Assembly: GCA_020429545.1 (NCBI GenBank)
Contig: JAGQLF010000058.1
Location: 1 to 5,680, forward strand
Direction: 5' to 3'
DNA: 5,680 nt
Source of the DNA: Candidatus Dojkabacteria bacterium
GTDB lineage: Bacteria; Patescibacteriota; Dojkabacteria; J137
This document shows, in pieces, positions 1-4,719 of the stretch. How positions within the stretch are numbered: the first letter of the stretch is position 1; every line of letters starts with the position of its first letter. The notes beneath the pieces are model-generated. The model made no database searches. It saw only the letters and a program-made list of their open reading frames with translations, and was not told the DNA's origin. Position numbers and translations under genes: made by a program.

Positions 1-394
1 CTAAAAACAGAACTAGTGAGACTATTAAGAAATTTATTACTGCATCTATAAATGATCCATATCTAATTATATTCGCCCCAGCTTCCATTGCCTTATCTGC
101 AGATTCATACTCACCACCAGAGAGATTGATATATAAATTGGTAAAATCTACGTTTCCAGTTAACTGCTCAATTACAGGTGTAATTACATCTTTTACTAAA
201 GAGTTAACAATTGAGGTAAATGCAGCTCCAACTATAATACCAACAGCAAGGTCCATTACATTTCCCTTTATTGCAAATTCTTTAAATTCTTTTGCGAAGC
301 TTCTTGATCTAGATCTACCAAAATCTATTCTATCTTCTATTTGATCTGGCAAAGCATGTTTTGCTCTTGATATGGTTTTTCGAATACTACTCAT
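1..394 (-). CDS. mscL: Large-conductance mechanosensitive channel MscL, 3' end cut by the window
   Basis: Read on the minus strand from the ATG at 394, 131 codons run to the window edge without a stop. MscL forms a homopentameric inner-membrane pore that opens under membrane tension and releases solutes during hypo-osmotic shock. The diagnostic first helix is clear: FKEFAIKGNVMDLAVG (residues 37-52), then IIVGAAFTSIVNSLVKD and ITPVI. L49 and I53 match the pore-constriction residues L19 and V23 of E. coli MscL. A periplasmic loop (about 76-112) is followed by the start of TM2 (YGSFIDAVINFLIVSLVLF), where the sequence is cut, so roughly 50 residues are missing. The start is odd: about 30 extra residues, rich in basic and Ser residues (GRSRSRSF), precede the normal N terminus, and there is no internal ATG before residue 47. 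No Shine-Dalgarno site precedes the ATG. The gene diverges from sufC with a 16-base gap. Family identity is near certain; the exact start is less so. Confidence 0.93.
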   Translation of the reverse strand, partial: MSSIRKTISRAKHALPDQIEDRIDFGRSRSRSFAKEFKEFAIKGNVMDLAVGIIVGAAFTSIVNSLVKDVITPVIEQLTGNVDFTNLYINLSGGEYESADKAMEAGANIIRYGSFIDAVINFLIVSLVLFL

Positions 395-396
395 GC

Positions 397-405
397 TGAT
401 ATAAT
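397..405 (+). promoter_or_regulatory. Extended -10 promoter for sufC, probably giving a leaderless mRNA
   Basis: TGATATAAT is a perfect TGn-TATAAT extended -10 element. Its last base lies 5 bases before the sufC ATG at 411, so the predicted transcription start is at 411-413, on the start codon itself. No convincing -35 hexamer lies 16-18 bases upstream, as is common for extended -10 promoters. The same 16-base gap must also serve divergent mscL. On the minus strand AATTAT (406 to 401) lies 6 bases before the mscL ATG and could be a weaker -10 element, which would make that gene leaderless too. The element is seen directly; its use is inferred. Confidence 0.6.
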
Positions 406-410
406 TGCTC

Positions 411-1088
411 ATGTTAAATATAAATAATCTTAGCGTACTAAACGCTGATTCACAAATTAAAATACTTGATGATATTAGCCTAAAAGCAGGCACTGGAGAA
501 GTAATATATATCTTTGGATCTAACGGGTCAGGCAAAAGCACGCTGCTTTCTACATTGATGGGAGACCCTCAATTTGAAATCTCAGCTGGAAATATTGTTT
601 TTGAAAATAACGATATTACAGAATCTTCTCCTACAGATAGATCAATAGCTGGTATGTTTTTAGCAAGCCAGCATCCAATTGAACTACCTGGAGTTTCTAT
701 GAAGCAATATTTAAGATTAATCTATAACATTCACCATAAAGAAAAACTACCTGTATTTAAGTTTAGAGAAGTTTTAAAAGATACAGCTGAAAAGATTAAT
801 TATCCAAAAGAGCTGTTAGATAGAAATGTAAACGAAGGATTTTCGGGAGGAGAAAAAAAGAAAACAGAGATTTTACAAATGCTTTTGCTTGAGCCTAAAA
901 TTATTATGCTAGATGAGATTGATTCAGGATTAGATACAAAATCTAGGAAATCTATCTTTGAAGCACTAAAGGTTTTCAGAACTGAAAACAAAAAAACTAT
1001 TTGGTTAATAGTTTCGCATTATGATGAAATTAAGGAATATCTAAAGCCTACTAAAGAATTTGAGATAGTTAAAGGAAAACTTCACTAA
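411..1088 (+). CDS. sufC: SufC, Fe-S cluster assembly ATPase (ABC-type)
   Basis: SufC is the cytosolic ABC-type ATPase of the SufBCD scaffold that builds Fe-S clusters. Its ATP-driven dimerisation remodels SufB and SufD. The 225-residue product has every expected motif: Walker A GSNGSGKST (36-44), Q-loop ASQHP (85-89), and the SufC-type signature FSGGEKKKTEILQM (144-157). Walker B IIMLDE (164-169) runs into the family-typical DSGLD D-loop (171-175), and the switch His is in VSHY (201-204). FSGGEKK followed by EILQM, and IDSGLD, separate SufC from transporter ATPases. The ATG at 411 was chosen over the TTG at 405 because the TTG overlaps the -10 element and MLNINNLSV matches SufC N termini. 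The protein stops just after the last beta strand (VKGKLH), about 20 residues short of E. coli SufC (248 aa). No sufB, sufD or sufS is adjacent: mscL diverges upstream and the next gene converges. The gene is therefore monocistronic here, which is unusual. Confidence 0.93.
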   Translation: MLNINNLSVLNADSQIKILDDISLKAGTGEVIYIFGSNGSGKSTLLSTLMGDPQFEISAGNIVFENNDITESSPTDRSIAGMFLASQHPIELPGVSMKQYLRLIYNIHHKEKLPVFKFREVLKDTAEKINYPKELLDRNVNEGFSGGEKKKTEILQMLLLEPKIIMLDEIDSGLDTKSRKSIFEALKVFRTENKKTIWLIVSHYDEIKEYLKPTKEFEIVKGKLH

Positions 1089-1099
1089 ATAAAAAAATC

Positions 1100-1262
1100 A
1101 ACTAGTACGTGGGGTTTGGGGTAAAAGATGTTCCAATAGCTGAGCGAATGTGGTTAAGCGTGCCGAAGAACTTTCTTTTACCCCAAGGCTTTTTGCAGTA
1201 CTTTTGTGCCTACAAAAGTACGAATAAGAATTTTCAAATTATTAAAGAAACTGAAGTAAATA
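1100..1262. repeat. Structured intergenic repeat, copy 1 (partner at 3143-3302)
   Basis: The core (1100-1230) aligns base for base with 3143-3270. Near-identical blocks include GGGTTTGGGGT, TTTTTGCAGTACTTTT and AAAAGTACGAA, and the match may continue to ACTGAAGT(A/T)AAT at 1262. Hairpin I pairs 1116-1128 with 1174-1186 (13 bp), with apical GTTC (1130-1133) against GAAC (1168-1171). Hairpin II pairs 1198-1207 with 1212-1221 (10 bp, 4-base loop GCCT). A weak outer stem pairs 1102-1109 with 1221-1228. The element fills the convergent gap between sufC and the pseudouridine synthase and ends almost at the latter's stop codon. A 73-codon reading frame crosses it but runs antisense into the next gene and is not credible. 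No transposase is nearby. Confidence 0.85.
1116..1195 (+). terminator. Probable intrinsic terminator of sufC inside repeat copy 1
   Basis: A 13-bp perfect stem (TTGGGGTAAAAGA with TCTTTTACCCCAA) with a long, partly paired loop is followed by GGC and a run of five T at 1190-1194. This lies shortly after the sufC stop codon. On the other strand the same palindrome lies downstream of the pseudouridine synthase, so it could work in both directions. However, the minus-strand copy is followed by a mixed sequence rather than a clean T-run, and the loop (about 45 bases) is longer than in typical terminators. Confidence 0.45.
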
Positions 1263-1264
1263 TC

Positions 1265-2182
1265 TTAGTTAAATTCATTAGGAATACTAGCTATTACTTC
1301 AAACTCTTTTTCACCATTATAAATATCTAAAATCAATCTATACGCATGTAGCATTAGTCTATTGTATTTATGTCCATCATATAATCCATCACCTAAAATT
1401 GGAAATCCAAGCTCGCTTAAATGAACTCTAATTTGATGAGTTCTACCAGTTTTAATTGAAACTAAAACCTTAGAAAACTTCTTATCTCCAAATTCATTAA
1501 AATAATCTAAAAACTGAATCTTGCTTTGAGCAAGTCTTCCGTTTTCAGGTGTTGTTGAATAGTATTTATTATTATCATCCGATCTGGAGCTAATGTAATC
1601 TGTTATTTCTAAAATATCATCATCAGTGTTTTCTAAAAATCTAAAGAAATCTCCTTGAACTATAGCTAAATATTCTTTGATTATTGTATGATCTTCAAAT
1701 TGTTTTGAATAAAAATCGTGTGCTTCTAAACTTTTGGAAATTAATACTATTCCTGAAGTTTCTTTATCTATTCTATTTACTAATCTTAGTCTGACTGATG
1801 AATCAAAATTAGAATTATGCGACATGTAATAATAAACTCCATTTAGTAAAGATTTCGTATCTGTTTTAGTTACTGGGTGAACATGAATTCCAATTGGTTT
1901 GAAAATAATTAGAGTATGCTCATCTTCAAATAAAACTTCTAAATCCATTTTAGTTTCAGTTAGTTTTAAAGATCCTTCAGATTTTAAATATTTGCCAATT
2001 TTTACTTTATCGTATGTAAGTTTATCTCCCTCATGTGGTTTATAATTTGGCATCTTTTGCTCGTTATTGACTTTAATAATTCCTTCAATTATTAATTTTT
2101 TAATAGACGTTCGCGTAAGCTCTGGAAAAACTTCCATTACTTGCAAATCTACTCTTTGTTTTGGTTTTAGTTCGTGATTCAT
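1265..2182 (-). CDS. RluA-family RNA pseudouridine synthase with S4 domain (RluC/RluD type)
   Basis: This enzyme isomerises uridine to pseudouridine in structured RNA, typically 23S rRNA for members with an N-terminal S4 domain. The 305-residue product has an S4-like RNA-binding domain (about 8-60: QRVDLQVMEVF, then RTSIKKLIIEGIIKVNN). The catalytic domain contains the pyrimidine-anchoring region IIFKPIGIHVHP (92-103), motif II NRIDKETSG (136-144) with catalytic Asp139, KEYLAIVQG (169-177) and the family block GRTHQIRVHLSELGFPILGD (246-265). NRLMLHAYRL (274-283) completes the fold. Motif II has Asn-Arg-Ile-Asp where most relatives have His-Arg-Leu-Asp, a tolerated variation. The length is normal (about 300-325). 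Only a weak AAGAA precedes the ATG at 2182. The gene is alone: it converges with sufC and diverges from the kinase-like gene. Its predicted transcript starts near 2304, so the leader would include both repeat elements at 2197-2293. The exact target uridine cannot be told from sequence. Confidence 0.92.
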   Translation of the reverse strand: MNHELKPKQRVDLQVMEVFPELTRTSIKKLIIEGIIKVNNEQKMPNYKPHEGDKLTYDKVKIGKYLKSEGSLKLTETKMDLEVLFEDEHTLIIFKPIGIHVHPVTKTDTKSLLNGVYYYMSHNSNFDSSVRLRLVNRIDKETSGIVLISKSLEAHDFYSKQFEDHTIIKEYLAIVQGDFFRFLENTDDDILEITDYISSRSDDNNKYYSTTPENGRLAQSKIQFLDYFNEFGDKKFSKVLVSIKTGRTHQIRVHLSELGFPILGDGLYDGHKYNRLMLHAYRLILDIYNGEKEFEVIASIPNEFN

Positions 2183-2196
2183 ATTATTTTCTTAAT

Positions 2197-2239
2197 GTCA
2201 GTTCGAGTGATCTCGATTTATCGGGATTGTATCGAGAAC
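2197..2239 (+). repeat. Variable-core palindromic element, copy C
   Basis: It begins GTCAGTTCGAGTG and ends TGTATCGAGAAC, the constant ends of a four-member family in this window. The core pairs ATCTCGAT with ATCGGGAT (8 bp including one wobble) around a two-base TT loop. Only three bases separate it from copy D in the same orientation. It lies between the divergent pseudouridine synthase and kinase-like genes, inside the predicted leader of the former. Confidence 0.8.
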
Positions 2240-2242
2240 CTT

Positions 2243-2293
2243 GTCAGTTCGAGTAGTCCTACGTAGCTTAGCGTAGTAGGATGTATCGAGAAC
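2243..2293 (+). repeat. Variable-core palindromic element, copy D
   Basis: It has the same ends as copy C (GTCAGTTCGAGT and TGTATCGAGAAC) but an unrelated core: TCCTAC pairs with GTAGGA, with an inner GC-TTA-GC hairpin. It is in direct tandem with copy C. The constant ends with a changed core show that this is a modular repeat rather than a simple duplication. Confidence 0.8.
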
Positions 2294-2310
2294 TTATTTA
2301 ACACATTGCT

Positions 2311-2319
2311 ATTATACCA
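2311..2319 (-). promoter_or_regulatory. Extended -10 promoter for the pseudouridine synthase
   Basis: On the minus strand 2319 to 2311 reads TGGTATAAT, a perfect extended -10 element and identical to the one in front of rnpB. The predicted start is near 2304, giving a leader of about 120 bases that carries repeat elements D and C. No -35 hexamer is visible at the normal distance. The strength of the match and its repetition in the window support it; its use is inferred. Confidence 0.55.
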
Positions 2320-2345
2320 ATTTATATGTGTATACGGCCATTTAA

Positions 2346-2354
2346 TGTTAAAAT
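2346..2354 (+). promoter_or_regulatory. Possible extended -10 promoter for the kinase-like gene
   Basis: TGTTAAAAT fits TGn-TAAAAT with one departure from the consensus hexamer. The predicted start is near 2361, leaving a leader of about 16 bases (AGTTAAAAATAAATTT) with no Shine-Dalgarno sequence before the ATG at 2377. A weaker alternative is TTGCTA at 2306-2311 paired with a TATA-like sequence around 2329-2336. Confidence 0.4.
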
Positions 2355-2376
2355 CGCCTAAGTTAAAAATAAATTT

Positions 2377-3126
2377 ATGAAACTATCAGTATCAGGATGG
2401 CCAGGTGGAGGAAGCTCAGCACTTTCTTTAATTTTATGCAAAATGCTTGGTGTCAAATATATTTATGGAAGTAATACTTTTAGATACTTATATAAGACAC
2501 TTTCGTTTGGTGATTCAGGTGAAGGTAGAGTTGATGCACATAACTATATAGAGCCATATTTTGGTCCTGTCTATGATAAGTACATTGATCTAGTAATTAC
2601 AAAAGAAGATAATTTTTTGATTGAAAGTGATATTGCAGCTTTTAGAGTTGGAAAACAAAAAGGATTCTTCTCAATATTTCTAATTACTGATCAAGAAGTA
2701 AGAAAAGAAAGAATGGGTAAAGATAATAGATCTGACGATGCAGAAACAATTGAATCTGTTGATGAAAGTCATAAAGAAATGTATAGCAAACTTCATGGAA
2801 TTAGATGGTTTGATTTAGATCAAATCAAAGAAACACATGCCTTTGTTTTAGACAATAACAAGCTGTCAATAGCAGAAGAACTACAGGCAATATTCCAAGA
2901 AATGCATGCACAAGGACTAATTGATCAAGAGCAAATGACAGATTTAGTTCAAAGATCCGAAGCTGAGGAAAAAGAATTCTGGGAGAATGGGAAAAAATAC
3001 TATCAAGAATATCTAAAGGAACATGGGCAAGTAATGAGTGTAGATGAAATTCTACACGAGATTTCATCTAAATTTTCTGATGAAGTTAACGAAATGCCAG
3101 AAGAACTAAAATCCCTTATTAAATAA
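2377..3126 (+). CDS. Archaeal-type cytidylate-kinase-like P-loop protein with helical C-terminal extension
   Basis: The first 170 or so residues of this 249-residue protein follow the plan of archaeal-type CMP kinases, which phosphorylate CMP and dCMP with ATP. A beta strand and P-loop, SVSGWPGGGSSAL (4-16), are followed by FRYL at 35-38, ESDIAAF (83-89) where relatives have an EGRLAGW-like block, and the strand FFSIFLITD (97-105). Next come a lid with R112 and R118 and the C-terminal pattern YSKLHGIRWFDLDQI (136-150), comparable to the YGID-DL block of the family. The P-loop has Ser13-Ser14 in place of Lys-Ser/Thr; loss of the Lys is known for archaeal Cmk (GSGTT). The CMP-binding Arg expected in EGR is not in place. 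Residues about 171-249 form an extra Glu/Lys-rich helical region (SEAEEKEFWENGKKYYQEYL) that ordinary CMP kinases lack. The fold is likely; substrate and activity are uncertain. The gene stands alone with no Shine-Dalgarno site and converges with the membrane protein gene. Confidence 0.72.
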   Translation: MKLSVSGWPGGGSSALSLILCKMLGVKYIYGSNTFRYLYKTLSFGDSGEGRVDAHNYIEPYFGPVYDKYIDLVITKEDNFLIESDIAAFRVGKQKGFFSIFLITDQEVRKERMGKDNRSDDAETIESVDESHKEMYSKLHGIRWFDLDQIKETHAFVLDNNKLSIAEELQAIFQEMHAQGLIDQEQMTDLVQRSEAEEKEFWENGKKYYQEYLKEHGQVMSVDEILHEISSKFSDEVNEMPEELKSLIK

Positions 3127-3142
3127 CCATTTCTACTAATTT

Positions 3143-3302
3143 AACTTGTACGTTGGGTTTGGGGTGAAAAGTGTCCTAATGACTGAATATACGAAAATAA
3201 AAGCAAGAAGGACTTTTTCACCCCAAGACTTTTTGCAGTACTTTTTGGTCACAAAAAGTACGAACAAGAACCTTTCAGTAGATAATCTGAACTGAAGTTA
3301 AT
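3143..3302. repeat. Structured intergenic repeat, copy 2 (partner at 1100-1262)
   Basis: This is the second copy of the element between sufC and the pseudouridine synthase, again in a convergent gap. Hairpin I pairs 3159-3170 with 3215-3226 (12 bp), with apical GTCC (3173-3176) against GGAC (3210-3213). Hairpin II pairs 3238-3247 with 3252-3261 (10 bp, loop GTCA). The outer stem pairs CTTGTACG (3145-3152) with CGAACAAG (3261-3268), 7 of 8. The hairpin I loop has diverged almost completely from copy 1 while the stems are preserved. The core is 128 bases against 131 in copy 1. Confidence 0.85.
3159..3235 (+). terminator. Probable intrinsic terminator of the kinase-like gene inside repeat copy 2
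   Basis: A 12-bp stem (TTGGGGTGAAAA with TTTTCACCCCAA) is followed by GAC and five T, about 35 bases after the kinase-like stop codon. It has the same arrangement as downstream of sufC. The loop is about 44 bases, long for a classical terminator, so function is inferred from position and structure. Confidence 0.45.
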
Positions 3303-3323
3303 AAGTTATAGTAGTAAAAAAAT

Positions 3324-3971
3324 TTAAGGAATAACAAAAGAAAACAATCTTTTGAAGAACTCAAAAGGATATTCATAAACGGTATACGCTAAATCATTTT
3401 GCAGACTCTCTGCTCTAGCCTGCTCAACTTCATCTAAATCTAATAAATCCGCAGAAACCTCAAATGCTTCTTCTAGTATTTCTTGATAATTTATAAACCC
3501 AAATATGCTCAATAAAATATTAATAACCTGAAGTGCAATTGCACCAATTATTAATACATTGCTCCAATTTATTTGAAGAATTAGAGATAAGACAAATAAA
3601 ACAAGCTGCAAAAAGAATAAAAAATTCTGAATTAAAAAAACCTTTCTAGCAAAACCGTTTTCTTTTTTTGATAAAACTAATTGGAAAAGCGTAAAGAAGT
3701 TAGTATACAAAGTACTATCATAAATTTTATCTCTATTGATTATTACAAATTCTTCTTCGGCAATTGCGGGGCTAGGCATAACATTATGTACTTTAATGTT
3801 TACTTGTCTGTAAATTTTTACATAGTTCTCTAGTGCTTCTGATGAGCTTGTCATTGAACCTAGTGGATAATCGTATCTTTCTGCAATTTTATATCGAGTG
3901 ATTCTTGCGAAGATTGCAAGCATTATCTGAATAATGAAGATTATATTAAAAACGAGTACGTAAATTACCAT
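3324..3971 (-). CDS. Membrane protein resembling YugP-type zinc metallopeptidase, without the HExxH site
   Basis: The 215-residue product has one N-terminal membrane segment (2-22), a soluble stretch (about 23-110), two more membrane segments (about 112-133 and 138-159) and a final amphipathic helix (194-212). This order matches the YugP family of membrane zinc peptidases (Zn_peptidase_2). Local resemblances are INRDKIYDSTLYTN where the family has a strand-DVYY region, FEVSADLLD where it has an EFNAS-like motif, and DEVEQARAESLQNDLAYTVYEY like the family's C-terminal helix. The HEVGH zinc motif, expected near residues 92-101, is replaced by FFTLFQLVLS, so catalytic activity is not expected. 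The ATG at 3971 is used because it starts at the membrane segment, as in relatives. A TTG at 3986 with GGA 6 bases upstream is an alternative that adds five residues. The gene is solitary and converges with the kinase-like gene. Membrane topology is clear; the family call rests on remote resemblance judged by eye. Confidence 0.5.
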   Translation of the reverse strand: MVIYVLVFNIIFIIQIMLAIFARITRYKIAERYDYPLGSMTSSSEALENYVKIYRQVNIKVHNVMPSPAIAEEEFVIINRDKIYDSTLYTNFFTLFQLVLSKKENGFARKVFLIQNFLFFLQLVLFVLSLILQINWSNVLIIGAIALQVINILLSIFGFINYQEILEEAFEVSADLLDLDEVEQARAESLQNDLAYTVYEYPFEFFKRLFSFVIP

Positions 3972-4030
3972 AAGATTAGGATACAAGAGATATCCACAAG
4001 CTACAAGCTGTGAGCTTATTTTATAAATAT

Positions 4031-4074
4031 GTCACTTCGAGTGATTTCGGCGCAGACGAAATTGTATCGAGAAG
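4031..4074 (+). repeat. Variable-core palindromic element, copy A
   Basis: It runs from GTCACTTCGAGTG to TGTATCGAGAAG, each end one base from the family consensus, with a core pairing ATTTCG with CGAAAT around a seven-base loop. It lies upstream of the YugP-like gene and pairs with the inverted copy B that follows after 20 bases. Confidence 0.75.
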
Positions 4075-4094
4075 AAAGTTACCGTAATGTGTGT

Positions 4095-4143
4095 GTTCTC
4101 GATACAAAAATTCTGATAAACCAGAATTTTCACTCGAACTGAC
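4095..4143 (-). repeat. Variable-core palindromic element, copy B (inverted)
   Basis: Read on the minus strand it starts GTCAGTTCGAGTG and ends TGTATCGAGAAC, identical to the consensus ends. The core pairs AAAATTCTG with CAGAATTTT (9 bp). It is inverted relative to copy A, so the two form a larger palindrome that includes the 12-base arms TTGTATCGAGAA and TTCTCGATACAA. Confidence 0.8.
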
Positions 4144-4313
4144 ATAGTTTATATTTTGGATTGGTTCATACCAGAGGCATGAACTAACTTAAATCTTCTC
4201 CCTTTGGGATGAGTGTCTGAATTACTATTTATTGTGATGAAATACCGAGTTAAAGACCTCACCTTTCTTCCAACTTCGTTGGAATTCATCCTCTCCTATA
4301 AGGAGAGGAAAAA
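4144..4313. repeat. Gene-free spacer with degenerate dispersed palindromes 3' of rnpB
   Basis: With copies A and B this completes a gene-free stretch from 3987. Visible items are a small hairpin at 4164-4184 (GTTCAT with ATGAAC), a hairpin TTCCAAC-TTC-GTTGGAA at 4268-4284, and a perfect 7-bp palindrome CCTCTCC-TATAA-GGAGAGG at 4290-4308. Preceded by GACCTCACC at about 4256, the last looks like a worn copy of a CCTCACC...CCTCTCC...GGAGAGG palindrome that, from memory, is dispersed in many bacterial genomes. On the minus strand five U (4313-4309) follow the 3' end of RNase P RNA directly. No coding region is credible: the two frames crossing here run through rnpB. Confidence 0.5.
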
Positions 4314-4714
4314 CAGTCTGTTCCATAAGCCGGATTCTGTGTTTAAGAGAATAATTTATCTTTGCTCCCGATCTATCGGGATTGCTCCAAGTAGGGGTTA
4401 CCAGCATTGTATTGTTACCAATACAACCGGTGGGCTCTTACCCGCACCGTTTCAGCTTTACCTGTGCGTGAAGTTTGCGTTAGCTATACTTCATGCCATC
4501 GGCAGTCTATTTTCTGTTGCCCTCTTTGTCCTCGTCGTAGCGTATGCGTAGACGGGTTACCCTAAGCTCACGCCCAGCCTCTTTTTAGTACAGAATACTA
4601 CTTTAAGGTACTTGTCCCGTTACTTAAGTATACGGGATCGAATTGGAGTCCAGACTTTCCTCTGATTATTTATTCTATAGATACAAACAATCAGCTATTC
4701 TCTGGAACAGACCT
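4314..4714 (-). ncRNA. rnpB: RNase P RNA (rnpB), bacterial type A-like with a shortened specificity-proximal region
   Basis: RNase P RNA is the ribozyme that removes 5' leaders from tRNA precursors. All conserved regions are readable on the minus strand: CR I GAGGAAAGTCTGGACTCC (near 4662-4645), CAACAGAAAATAGACTGCCGA in the specificity domain (near 4520-4500), GGTAAGAGCCCACCG (near 4440), and CR V ACAGAATCCGGCTTA (4340-4326). P4 forms AAG(U)CTGGA with TCCGGCTT, keeping the bulged U (4654). P1 pairs GTCTGTTCC (4712-4704) with GGAACAGAC (4324-4316), and P2 pairs GAGAATA with TATTCTC. The L15 GGU that binds the tRNA 3' CCA is at 4402-4400. Between P15 and CR V there are only about 45 bases, holding one P18-like hairpin (4366-4381). 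P16/P17 of the E. coli RNA seem absent. The 5' end is set by the promoter and P1; the 3' end by P1. Confidence 0.96.
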
Positions 4715-4719
4715 ACAAC

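Noticed and set aside
126..344. 72-codon plus-strand reading frame
   Set aside because: It is antisense to the clear MscL coding sequence.
405..410. TTG start for sufC six bases upstream of the ATG
   Set aside because: The TTG overlaps the TATAAT hexamer, and MLNINNLSV from the ATG matches SufC N termini better.
1109..1330. 73-codon plus-strand reading frame
   Set aside because: It starts in the structured repeat and ends antisense to the pseudouridine synthase; composition and position fit a chance frame.
3987..4313. tRNA or other small RNA gene in the 3987-4313 spacer
   Set aside because: Hairpins are present, but no cloverleaf, GTTCGAATC-like T arm or CCA end could be assembled.
4364..4386. 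Similarity of the RNase P P18-like hairpin (ATCGGGATTG) to the core of repeat copy C
   Set aside because: The match is about 10 bases and arises from a simple CCCGAT/ATCGGG palindrome; the constant repeat ends are absent in rnpB.
4213..4551. Plus-strand reading frame of 112 codons, and a 60-codon minus-strand frame at 4225-4407
   Set aside because: Both run through the RNase P RNA, whose conserved regions explain the sequence fully; the peptides resemble no family.
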